From Micromonospora craniellae (GTDB taxonomy: Bacteria > Actinomycetota > Actinomycetes > Mycobacteriales > Micromonosporaceae), in the NCBI RefSeq assembly GCF_014764405.1, contig NZ_CP061725.1, forward strand, positions 558,001 through 622,000: 64,000 nucleotides of DNA, given 5' to 3'. The position numbers and the translations under genes are program-made. Position 1 is the first letter of the stretch; every line of letters starts with the position of its first letter. Below, piece by piece: positions 42,702-49,816 of the stretch. The notes beneath the pieces were generated by a model. It was not told the origin of the DNA, did not search any database, and saw nothing but the letters and a program-made list of their open reading frames with translations.

Positions 42702-42890
42702 TCAGGCGCGCTTCGCCAGCTTCACGAAGCTGCGCCACGCCACCGGGCCGAAGACCAGCGCCGGACCGGTCGGGTCCTTGGAGTCCCGCACACCGACGAC
42801 GCCGGGAAGGTTGTCCGCGACCTCGACGCAGGCTCCGCCGTTGCTGCCGCTTTTGCTGCTCTTACGCCACCGTGCGCCGGTCATGTCCAT
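42702..42890 (-). CDS. DUF397 domain protein
   Basis: A 62-residue protein with the DUF397 pattern: MTGARWRKSSKSGSNGGACVEVADN, VGVRDSKDPTGPALVFGPVAWRSFVKLAK. These small proteins partner with DUF5753/XRE regulators in actinobacteria (for example WhiJ/BldB-like pairs) and affect development or antibiotic production. The stop of the adjacent, broken XRE gene overlaps this gene's first codons, so they were one operon. The partner appears inactive here, so the protein may be an orphan. Confidence 0.88.
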   Translation of the reverse strand: MDMTGARWRKSSKSGSNGGACVEVADNLPGVVGVRDSKDPTGPALVFGPVAWRSFVKLAKRA

Positions 42891-43590
42891 GCTGCTGCCA
42901 CTTTCCTCATGAGGGCTAGGGACTGCGCCCAGGGTAGGGCCTCTCCTACTATGCGCGCCCATCGGTGTTCGAGCGTAGCTATTTCGGCCGCATCGTCCGT
43001 GATATGCGCTTTGAGCTGGTCATCGACGTGCGCCATCCGCGTGCCGTCCGCCATTTCGGCGAGGATGAATGGGCCGCCCATTCCGAGATACATCGAGGTC
43101 TCGCCCGGCACCACGTGCACCTGAACGCATGGCAGTTCAGCACAGTTCGCAAGGTGTTCGCACTGCTCGCGCATCACGGTTCCGTCATGCCCGACCCGCC
43201 GCCGAAGTATCGCCTCGTCCAGCACGGCGACGACGAGCGGCGGGCGTGGCTTGTGGAGAATTGCCTGTCGATGCAACCGCGCCGCGACCAGTTCGTCGAC
43301 CTCCCCGGGGCTAAGGTTGGACATGGACAGCGTGGCCCGCGCATACGCCTCAGTCTGGAATAGCCCTGGCACCCAGGCCAGCTCGAACCATCGCAGGGCT
43401 ATCGCGTCGTTTTCGATGTCCGCCCAGCGGCGGAACCATGCCGGGCGACCCGCTTGCGTGTCTGAGGCCGTGGAATACGGCCGAGGCGCGCCCACCGCGC
43501 GGCAGTCTTCGGGTCAACCCCCACCTGAGCTGCAAGGCTCTCGGCGGTCTCACCGGCCTCGGCCATGGCTGCGACAACGGCTCGGTTCAT
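42881..43590 (-). pseudogene. XRE-family DUF5753 regulator broken by a deletion/frameshift
   Basis: Two overlapping frames make up one damaged gene. The upstream frame begins MNRAVVAAMAEAGETAESLAAQVGVDPKTAARWARLGRIPRP, a helix-turn-helix start. The downstream frame carries AWFRRWADIENDAIALRWFELAWVPGLFQTEAYA through to KVAAAW, a complete DUF5753 domain. The frames join around 43470-43495, where intact relatives have further helix-turn-helix and linker codons; sequence is missing and the frame has shifted. A GTG exists for the DUF5753 part alone, so a truncated protein without DNA-binding domain remains possible. Confidence 0.7.
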
Positions 43591-43789
43591 GCTCGGATCC
43601 TCTCAGGACGTCCCGGGGGCACTGCCAATCCATTGCGCTACGCAGTGTGTTGGTCCGGCAACGGCGAGCAAGGTATCGGTGTACGGCATGGCGAGCCCGG
43701 GATCGGTAACCCGCTCGCTGTGCTGTCGGGGGTCGCCGTTGGGCGAGCACGCTACGGCGACCCCCTCCAACATCGACGGAGGAGGCACC

Positions 43790-44079
43790 GTGTCGAAGCC
43801 CGCGAATGCCGTACCCGCCTCGCGCTGGGGTGAGCCCGTTCCGCGTACCGGCCTCGCCGTCGGCGACGTGATCCGGGTGCCGGAGGACGCCTACGAGCCC
43901 GGCACGGGTGAGCTGACCCTGTACGTCGCCGAGGTGGTCGACCGGATCGAACGCGATGGCACCGTGTGGATCGAGGTGTACGGGCACGAGGTACAGGCCG
44001 ACCGGACCCTCCGCCCTCGCCGCCGGTACGCCCAGGTCCGCCCGGACCTCGCGGACGTCCTCCCACACGCGGGTGGTGA
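43790..44079 (+). CDS. Hypothetical protein, probably frameshifted near its 3' end
   Basis: Starts at GTG with a strong GGAGGAGG site: MSKPANAVPASRWGEPVPRTGLAVGDVIRVPEDAYEPGTGELTLYVAEVVDRIERDGTVWIEV and on to RRRYAQVRP, a compact beta-rich protein of about 90-100 residues. The start frame then runs on without a stop for nearly 2 kb, which is not credible coding. A TGA in the -1 frame (44077-44079) overlaps the next gene's GTG as GTGA, the expected end if one base was gained or lost. I therefore place the 3' end there. Function unknown. Confidence 0.5.
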
Positions 44080-44372
44080 GCGCGTGGAACGCAGCGGCGA
44101 GGACCTCCGTCTCCCCGGGCGTGTACCTCCTGACCCGGGAAGCGTCCCCGCAGTTCAGCACACCCGTCCTGGTGCGGGTCATCCGGAAGCTGGATCGGCC
44201 CACGTACGACGGGTGGGCGTGGGTGGACGTGTACCAACTCGACCGGCACGGGGACGCGACCGCCCGACGGGCGCTGTTCCTCAAGCCCGCCGGGATGCGA
44301 CCGGTGCAGGTCCCACCCGTCCCGTACGCGCAGCGCTCCCGGCCGCGCTCCGCCACAAGGTCGCGACCGTGA
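44073..44372 (+). CDS. Hypothetical protein in an operon with the preceding gene
   Basis: About 99 residues from a double GTG start: VSPGVYLLTREASPQFSTPVLVRVIRKLDRPTYDGWAWVDVYQLDRHGDATARRALFLKPAGMRPVQVP and a basic tail. Beta-rich, no signal or membrane segment, no named family. The GTG at 44076 would overlap the ancestral stop of the gene upstream. I regard the two as a conserved pair of unknown function near DUF397/XRE loci. Confidence 0.6.
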   Translation: MVSAWNAAARTSVSPGVYLLTREASPQFSTPVLVRVIRKLDRPTYDGWAWVDVYQLDRHGDATARRALFLKPAGMRPVQVPPVPYAQRSRPRSATRSRP

Positions 44373-44803
44373 GCAGACGGCACGAGGTGGGGCCGCCAGG
44401 TCGGCGGCACGATGACCGCCCGAGGGCGACGGGTCGTGTATCCGGTGCCGGCGAACGGGGTCCGCAGCCAGCACCAGCGCAGGTCCGGCCCGGTGACGGC
44501 ACGTACCAGGTGCGGCACGCCGAGGCGCGGCCGCTCGGACGACCCCGGGACGTACCCACCGCGCACGCTCGGGCGGAGTCTCCAGCGAGCTACCGCACGC
44601 GCCGGGCCGGGTCGGTGGGCCGAGTCGGTGGCCCATCTGGCCACGCTGAGAACAAGCCGCCGCGCACCGTGACCGAACCGGGTGCGCGGCACGCGCGGTG
44701 CCGCCGACCGGGCCGAGTCACACCCCGAGTAGGACCGCCCGCCCCGGATGCCGCGGCCATTCCCCGGCCGCGCACCAGGGCGGGCTCTCACCGTGCAGAC
44801 CTG
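44373..44803. other. Gene-poor stretch with a hairpin, no supported gene
   Basis: About 430 bases between the hypothetical gene and the end of the pirin gene. Open frames exist on both strands but are Arg/Pro/Gly-rich without protein character. One perfect 9-bp hairpin CCGCGCACC / GGTGCGCGG (44660-44689) is present; a short CAGGGT..ACCCTG stem at about 44807 near the pirin stop could terminate that gene. Confidence 0.5.
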
Positions 44804-45793
44804 TCAGGGTCGGTCACCCTGACCACCGGTGTGCGGCACCCGCTCCGCCGGGACGACCCCGAGCCGGCCGGCCTGGTAGTCCTCGAACGCCTGGATCAGC
44901 TCGTCCCGGCTGTTCATCACGAACGGGCCGTACTGGGCCACCGGCTCCCGGATCGGCTGCCCGCCCATGATGTACAGGTCCAGCGTCGGGGTGCGGCTGT
45001 CCTGCCGGGCGTTGGCCTTGAACCGCAGGGCGTCGCCCGGGCCGTGCACCGCGAGCTGCCCGGTGCGGACGCCGCGCCCGTTCGCGCCGACCGTGCCCCG
45101 GCCGCTCAGCACGTACACCAGGGCGTTGAAGTCCGGCCGCCAGGGCAGGTCGACCTGCGCGCCGGGCTCGACCGTCACGTGCGCGACGGTGATCGGCGTG
45201 TACGTCGACCCGGGCCCGGCGTGCCCGGCGATCTCACCGGCGATCACCCGGACCAGCGCACCGCCGTCCGGCGTGGTGACCAACGCCGCCTGGTTGCCCC
45301 GGATGTCCTGGTATTTCGGCGGGCTCATCTTGGCCACCTTGGGCAGGTTGACCCAGAGCTGGGTGCCGTGGAACAGCCCGCCGCTGACCACCAGGTGCTC
45401 CGGCGGCGCCTCGATGTGCAACAGGCCGCTACCGGCCGTCATCCACTGGGTGTCACCGTTGGTGATGGTGCCGCCGCCACCGTGGCTGTCCTGGTGGTCG
45501 AAGATCCCGTCGATGATGTACGTGACGGTCTCGAAGCCACGGTGCGGGTGCCAGCTGGTGCCCCGCGGCTCGCCCGGCGCGTACTCCACCTCGCCCATCT
45601 GGTCGAGGTGCAGGAACGGGTCCAGCTCGCTGGTGGGTACCCCGGCGAAGGCCCGGCGCACCGGGAAGCCCTCGCCCTCGAACCCGCTGGGTGCGGTGGC
45701 CAGCCGGCGGACCGGCCGGATCACGGCGGTGGACTCGTCGAGCTTCGGCAGCCGGGGCAGGACGAGGACGTTGTCGACGGTGATGGCAGGCAT
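44804..45793 (-). CDS. Pirin family protein
   Basis: Bicupin pirin of 329 residues. The N-terminal cupin has FLHLDQMGEVEYAPGEPRGTSWHPHRGFETVTYIIDG with the metal-binding HxH and E/H ligands (HPHRGFE, later HIEAP) and GGLFHGTQLWVNLP; the C-terminal cupin has QVDLPWRPDFNALVYVLSGRGTVG. Bacterial pirins act as quercetinases or as partners of enzymes; the role here is unknown. An AAGGAG site precedes the ATG. It follows the MarR gene by 11 bases and is presumably in its operon and under its control. Confidence 0.92.
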   Translation of the reverse strand: MPAITVDNVLVLPRLPKLDESTAVIRPVRRLATAPSGFEGEGFPVRRAFAGVPTSELDPFLHLDQMGEVEYAPGEPRGTSWHPHRGFETVTYIIDGIFDHQDSHGGGGTITNGDTQWMTAGSGLLHIEAPPEHLVVSGGLFHGTQLWVNLPKVAKMSPPKYQDIRGNQAALVTTPDGGALVRVIAGEIAGHAGPGSTYTPITVAHVTVEPGAQVDLPWRPDFNALVYVLSGRGTVGANGRGVRTGQLAVHGPGDALRFKANARQDSRTPTLDLYIMGGQPIREPVAQYGPFVMNSRDELIQAFEDYQAGRLGVVPAERVPHTGGQGDRP

Positions 45794-45804
45794 CGGAAGC
45801 TCCT

Positions 45805-46281
45805 TCAGCTCTCGCGGGGCGCGGTGCCGGCGGTGCCCTGCAACCGCTGGCCGAGTCGGGTGAAGACCGTGGTCAGGCAGGCGATCTCGGCGTCGTCGAG
45901 GTCGTCCATCAGATGGGTACGGACCGAGCGCAGATGATGCGGGGCGGCCTCGCGCAGCGCCAGCAGCCCGGCGGCGGTGAGCACCGCCTCGCTGCCCCGC
46001 CCGTCGGCCGGACAGGGCTGCCGGGCGACCAGGCCGCGTCGCTGCATGGACGAGACCTGGTAGGTCAGTCGGCTGGGCGAGAAGACCAGGCGACCGGCCA
46101 GCTCTCCCATCCGCAGCCGTTGCCCCGGGGCCTCGGCGAGCAGCACCAGCACGTGGTAGTCGGCGAAGCTCAGCTCGCTGGCGGCCCGCAGGTCGTCCTC
46201 CAGCCGGGTGAACAACCGCTGACTGGCCTCGATGTACGCCCGCCAGGCGGCGAGTCGCACCTCGCCCAGGCTCTCGGTCAT
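45805..46281 (-). CDS. MarR-family transcriptional regulator
   Basis: A 158-residue MarR-type winged helix protein: dimerisation helix at the start (AAWRAYIEASQRLFTRLEDDL), HTH RMGELAGRLVFSPSRLTYQVSSMQRRGLV and wing ARQPCPADGRGSEAVLTAAG, followed by a C-terminal dimer helix. It likely represses itself and the downstream pirin gene via the A+T-rich palindrome just upstream. The single Cys near the wing could be redox-sensing, but this is speculation. Confidence 0.92.
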   Translation of the reverse strand: MTESLGEVRLAAWRAYIEASQRLFTRLEDDLRAASELSFADYHVLVLLAEAPGQRLRMGELAGRLVFSPSRLTYQVSSMQRRGLVARQPCPADGRGSEAVLTAAGLLALREAAPHHLRSVRTHLMDDLDDAEIACLTTVFTRLGQRLQGTAGTAPRES

Positions 46282-46300
46282 GGTGCCACGGTAGCATGTA

Positions 46301-46313
46301 TTCAAAATTTGAA
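46301..46313. promoter_or_regulatory. Probable MarR operator
   Basis: Palindrome TTCAAAATTTGAA (TTCAAA / TTTGAA around a central A), 20 bases before the marR start codon in an otherwise GC-rich region. Its position and symmetry fit an autoregulatory MarR site overlapping the promoter. Confidence 0.7.
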
Positions 46314-46439
46314 CAATGACGTCCGGGCTGGGCCGAACGGCAGGAAAGGCGGGAGTGCGGCTTGGTGATGATGGTTTGAAGCAGTGATCGGCGAGGCACT
46401 CCCCGTGACGCCCAGGCGGCTGTGTCAGACTGTGCCGTC

Positions 46440-46764
46440 GTGGAACTGACCGCCCTGGCCTGCTGCTGCGTCCCTGGCGAACCGCGGACGCGCCCGCCGT
46501 GCTGGCCGCGTGGCACGACCCGGCGATCGCGCAGTGGAATCCGCAGGGCGACGTGTTCGACCTCGACGCCGCCCGCCAGTGGGTGCGGTGGCGGGCCGAC
46601 CGGTCGCAGGGCAACCACGTCTCGCTGGCGGGGCCAACCCGGCCTCCTGCCGGGTCGCCGAACGGGCCGGCTATCCGGTCGAGGGCACGCTGCGGGAGTC
46701 ACACCGATACGGCGACGGCAGACGCTACGACGAACACCTGCACGCCCGCCTCGCCACCGACTGA
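46440..46764 (+). pseudogene. RimJ/RimL-type GNAT acetyltransferase, deleted and frameshifted
   Basis: Begins at GTG with MELTA, shifts frame within the next few codons into LRPWRTADAPAVLAAWHDPAIAQWNP.. RWRADRSQGNHVSLA, then jumps at about 46635 to ANPASCRVAERAGYPVEGTLRESHRYGDGR to the end. Intact proteins of this type are about 175-185 residues; roughly 75 central codons, including the acetyl-CoA motif, are missing. At least two lesions, so not a sequencing error. No product is expected. Confidence 0.75.
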
Positions 46765-46789
46765 GCTGCTCGGCGACGGCGCACCCGGG

Positions 46790-46918
46790 TCAGGAGACGG
46801 CGAATATGCCGGCCACGCCCAGCAGGACCATCACCAGTACGGCCAACAGCGCCCCCCGCTCGCTCTCCACCGCCTGCTCACGGTGCTCGGTCGCGGAGCT
46901 CGTCGTCTTGCCGTGCAT
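46790..46918 (-). CDS. Forty-two-residue single-helix membrane protein
   Basis: MHGKTTSSATEHREQAVESE is a polar head, followed by one predicted membrane helix (about 22-40, GALLAVLVMVLLGVAGIFA). A GAGGAGG site lies 7 bases before the ATG. Too short for many gene finders; ribosome site and helix support it. Function unknown. Confidence 0.6.
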   Translation of the reverse strand: MHGKTTSSATEHREQAVESERGALLAVLVMVLLGVAGIFAVS

Positions 46919-47162
46919 GGTGCGGCCTCCTCGTTGCTCGGGCCGAAGCCAGGCACACGCCACCGGCACGGACGGCCAGCGGGGTGAACCCGATCCGGGG
47001 TGGTGAGGCCGGTGCGGCCTCAATGTGGCAGGCACGCTGACGCGCGCGACGATGTCGCCGGGCGCACCGGGACGTACCGGCCCGCGACTGGGTTACCCAC
47101 CTGGACCAGGGAAAACCCGAAGGAAGCCCGGATTCTCAGCGGATGGGCGGCCGGGCGTGGAC

Positions 47163-47888
47163 TCAGCCGAACGCGGGCAGCGGGACGGCCGGCGCGTCCG
47201 CCGCCCCCGGCTGCGGATCGCCGAGCAGGGTCAGCCCGCCCGGGTACGCGAAGGACGCCCGCGGGGCGTAGTAGCCGAAGCCGATGATGAGCGGGTTCTC
47301 CGGCCGCAGCACGTAGACCGGGTGGTCGGGGTCCAGGAACTCCACTGACTCGATCTCGAAGGAGGTGGCCGGCTCGGCCACCACCGGATAGATGCTGCTG
47401 AGCAGCCGGCCGTCCAGCGCGGTGACGTACCGGTGGTGGCCGTGGTACACGACGTGCCCGGTCTCGCCGGCCCGTACCCGGGCCCGGATCACCGGCACGC
47501 CGCCGATGCTGGTCTCGGCGACCAGGGCGTCGTCGTGCCCGGCGATGGTGGTCTCGCCGGGCAGGGCGGGCGCGCCCCGGCCGAGGGCGTACCGGCGGAC
47601 CAGCTCGCTGGAGGTCACGTAATGGGTCCACCAGCCGCCCGGGGTGACCCCGTCGGGGGCGTCCACGCCGGCCAGGGTCACCCCGAGATAGGTCAGCGAG
47701 TACGCGCCGAAGCCGGAGGTCTGGCTCGCGTCGTCCACCACGTACTGGTTCATGAAGACCTGACCGCCCGGATGCGGACGCAGCCCGGCCGGGACGAGCG
47801 CCGCCACCGCGTCCGGATCCGCCGGAAGCCAGCTGAAGTACAGCGTCCGGCAGTTCACGACGAGTTGGGGCAGCGCGGGGTCGAGCAC
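47163..47888 (-). CDS. Acetoacetate-decarboxylase-like fold protein, function uncertain
   Basis: A 241-residue protein whose layout (LVVNCRTLYFSWLPADPDAVAALVPAGLRPHPGGQVFMNQYVVDD, GFGAYSLTYLGVTLAGVD, then VVYHGHHRYVTALDGRL and YVLRPENPLIIGFGYYAPRASFAYP) resembles the acetoacetate decarboxylase superfamily of double-cone beta-barrels. I do not see the catalytic Lys-containing motif of true acetoacetate decarboxylases, so I infer only the fold. GTG start with GGAGG 5 bases upstream. Stands alone. Confidence 0.6.
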   Translation of the reverse strand: MLDPALPQLVVNCRTLYFSWLPADPDAVAALVPAGLRPHPGGQVFMNQYVVDDASQTSGFGAYSLTYLGVTLAGVDAPDGVTPGGWWTHYVTSSELVRRYALGRGAPALPGETTIAGHDDALVAETSIGGVPVIRARVRAGETGHVVYHGHHRYVTALDGRLLSSIYPVVAEPATSFEIESVEFLDPDHPVYVLRPENPLIIGFGYYAPRASFAYPGGLTLLGDPQPGAADAPAVPLPAFG

Positions 47889-48280
47889 AACACCTCCGGT
47901 CGACAGTCCCTCGCGACGCTATGCCCAGTCCCGCCCACGGGACAACGACGGATAGGCGACAGTCATCAGACCGACCCCACCCGCCACTCCGCCGATCGGT
48001 GACACCACACCCCCATCCGGTGCGGGTGACGCGGTGGACGACCGAAGGGGGATCGTCTGAACCGGCCAGCCGAGATCGGGGATCGCCCTCCGATCCGGTG
48101 GCACTTGATCTACGAATGACCGCTTGAGACGGTTTCGTGACTGAAAATCGCTTAAGTACATCGTCCGTTCGGCTAGATTTCTGCGGCACGATCAGGTTAA
48201 GGTGACTCCCGAACGGACTAGCAGGCTCTTGACCAAAGCGTCACGTCTTTATCCGCGGACGAGGTGCAGGGAGGACCACC
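47889..48280. other. Long intergenic region upstream of the sigma factor gene
   Basis: About 390 bases with no supported gene. It holds A+T-richer stretches (GACTGAAAATCGCTTAAG, TTAAGGTGACTCC) and a TTGACC hexamer about 45 bases before the sigma gene, compatible with one or more promoters, but no spacing matches a textbook pair well. The length suggests several promoters or a long leader. Confidence 0.4.
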
Positions 48281-49099
48281 ATGACCGCGCTCACCGAAAC
48301 GGCGACCGCCCCGGCGCCCACGGCGCCCAAGCTGGACCCGAGGTCGCTCACCGACAGCGCCGCCGACCTGCTCAACGCGATGGCCGCGCTGCCGGCCGGG
48401 CACCCGTCCCGGGCCGCACTGCGTGACCGGGCGATCGAGGCCTGGCTGCCGCTGGCCAACCACCTCGCCCACCGCTACAGCGGGCGCGGCGAGCCCACCG
48501 ATGATCTGGCCCAGACCGCCGCCGTCGGCCTGATCAAGGCCATCGACAAGTTCGACCCCACCCGGGGTGTCGACTTCGCCGGTTACGCGATCCCCACCAT
48601 CATCGGCGAGCTCAAGCGACACTTCCGTGACCGCACCTGGGACATCCGGGTCCCCCGCCGGCTCCAGGAGTTGCGGCTGGCCATCTCCGACGCCAACAGC
48701 TCGCTGTTGCAGACCCTGGGTCGCTCGCCGACGGTCGCCGACATCGCCAGCCACCTCAACCTCACCGAGGAAGAGGTCCTGGAGGGCCTGGAGGGTGCCC
48801 GCGCCTACAACGCGGTGTCGCTGTCCACCCCGACCGGGGACGGCGACCGGGCGACCGAGCTGGGCGACATGCTCGGCGGCGAGGACAGCGAGTTCGAGCT
48901 GGCCGAGCTGCGGGTGGCCCTCGGGCCGGCGCTGGCCACGCTGGACGAGCGTGAGCAGAAGATCCTCACGCTGCGCTTCTACGGCAACCTCACGCAGTCG
49001 CAGATCGCCGAGCAGATCGGCGTCTCGCAGATGCACGTGTCCCGGCTGCTGGCCCGGGCCCTGACGAAGCTGCGGGGGCAGCTCGACGGTACGTACTAA
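48281..49099 (+). CDS. SigB/SigF/SigG-family RNA polymerase sigma factor
   Basis: Group 3 sigma factor of 272 residues. After a disordered Ala/Pro start, region 2 shows HLAHRYSGRGEPTDDLAQTAAVGLIKAIDKFDPTRGVDFAGYAIPTIIGELKRHFRD; region 3 GRSPTVADIASHLNLTEEEV; region 4 LDEREQKILTLRFYGNLTQSQIAEQIGVSQMHVSRLLARAL. Such factors direct general or osmotic stress and developmental genes and are usually held by anti-sigma factors; none is adjacent. ATG with AGGGAGG upstream. The PP2C-ATPase protein at 37 kb belongs to the same class of control system. Confidence 0.94.
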   Translation: MTALTETATAPAPTAPKLDPRSLTDSAADLLNAMAALPAGHPSRAALRDRAIEAWLPLANHLAHRYSGRGEPTDDLAQTAAVGLIKAIDKFDPTRGVDFAGYAIPTIIGELKRHFRDRTWDIRVPRRLQELRLAISDANSSLLQTLGRSPTVADIASHLNLTEEEVLEGLEGARAYNAVSLSTPTGDGDRATELGDMLGGEDSEFELAELRVALGPALATLDEREQKILTLRFYGNLTQSQIAEQIGVSQMHVSRLLARALTKLRGQLDGTY

Positions 49100-49110
49100 G
49101 AGGGGGTGGC

Positions 49111-49146
49111 GACGGTGGCCGGGCCTGCGAGGACCCGGCCACCGTC
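49111..49146 (+). terminator. Terminator of the sigma factor gene
   Basis: Perfect 13-bp stem GACGGTGGCCGGG / CCCGGCCACCGTC with a 10-base loop, 12 bases after the stop. Confidence 0.8.
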
Positions 49147-49222
49147 GTGTCCGCACCACCACCTCGGCCCGTCGGCCCACGGGCCGGCGCCCGCGTCGGC
49201 CGAGCCGGCAGCGGCGGACGAC

Positions 49223-49816
49223 TCAGGTGGCGGACGGCTCCCGCCACATCGGCCAGAACGGCGTGCCGTCGGGCAGCCGGAACGGCTCCGACACCCGGTA
49301 TCCGTGCCGCGCGTAGAGGTCGCGGCCGATCTCGCTGCTCGCCTCCAGGTAGGCCGGCATACCGCTGGCGTCCAGTCGGGCGTGGTGATGCCGCAGCAGC
49401 GCCGAACCGACACCCTGCCCCTGGCGATCCCGCCGAACGGCCAGCAGCGCCAGGTGGTGGTGGTCCCGGTGCGGATGGTGGGCGGCGAACAACTCGTCCA
49501 GGTGCACGAAGCGCGGGGTCCACTCCCCGCAGGCGGCGGCCAGCCGGGCGTCGTAGTCCTCCGGCGGTGGCAGCGGCTCACCGACCGACGGCAGCCAGAC
49601 CGCCACGCCGGCCCGGTCCGCCGTACCGAAGACCACCCCGTGCCGCATCGCGTGCGCCACGATGATCTCGAAGTTCCCGGCCAGCACCGCCTCCCGCTTG
49701 GCCTCGTCCGGGACCAGCCACCGGGTGGCGTCGAGGACCAGGAAGGACTCGGCGATGCGCTCGGCCACCCAACGGCTGTCAGCCAGGCCGAGGCGGTCGA
49801 TCGTCGTCCCGGTCAT
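49223..49816 (-). CDS. GNAT-family N-acetyltransferase
   Basis: A 197-residue acetyltransferase with motif A HHLALLAVRRDRQGQGVGSALLRHH (acetyl-CoA binding), then PAYLEASSEIGRDLYARHGYRVSEPFRLPDG and PMWREP at the end. The N-terminal half (LADSRWVAERIAESFLVLDATRWLVPDEAKR) is typical of the group that acetylates small molecules. Its ATG overlaps the permease stop as ATGA, so the two are co-translated; substrate presumably linked to the transported compound, which is inference. Confidence 0.9.
   Translation of the reverse strand: MTGTTIDRLGLADSRWVAERIAESFLVLDATRWLVPDEAKREAVLAGNFEIIVAHAMRHGVVFGTADRAGVAVWLPSVGEPLPPPEDYDARLAAACGEWTPRFVHLDELFAAHHPHRDHHHLALLAVRRDRQGQGVGSALLRHHHARLDASGMPAYLEASSEIGRDLYARHGYRVSEPFRLPDGTPFWPMWREPSAT

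Noticed and set aside
43565..45937. Very long plus-strand open frame of 790 codons
   Set aside because: Only its part from 43790 to about 44080 looks like protein; the rest is Arg/Pro/Gly-rich and lies antisense to the well-supported pirin gene.
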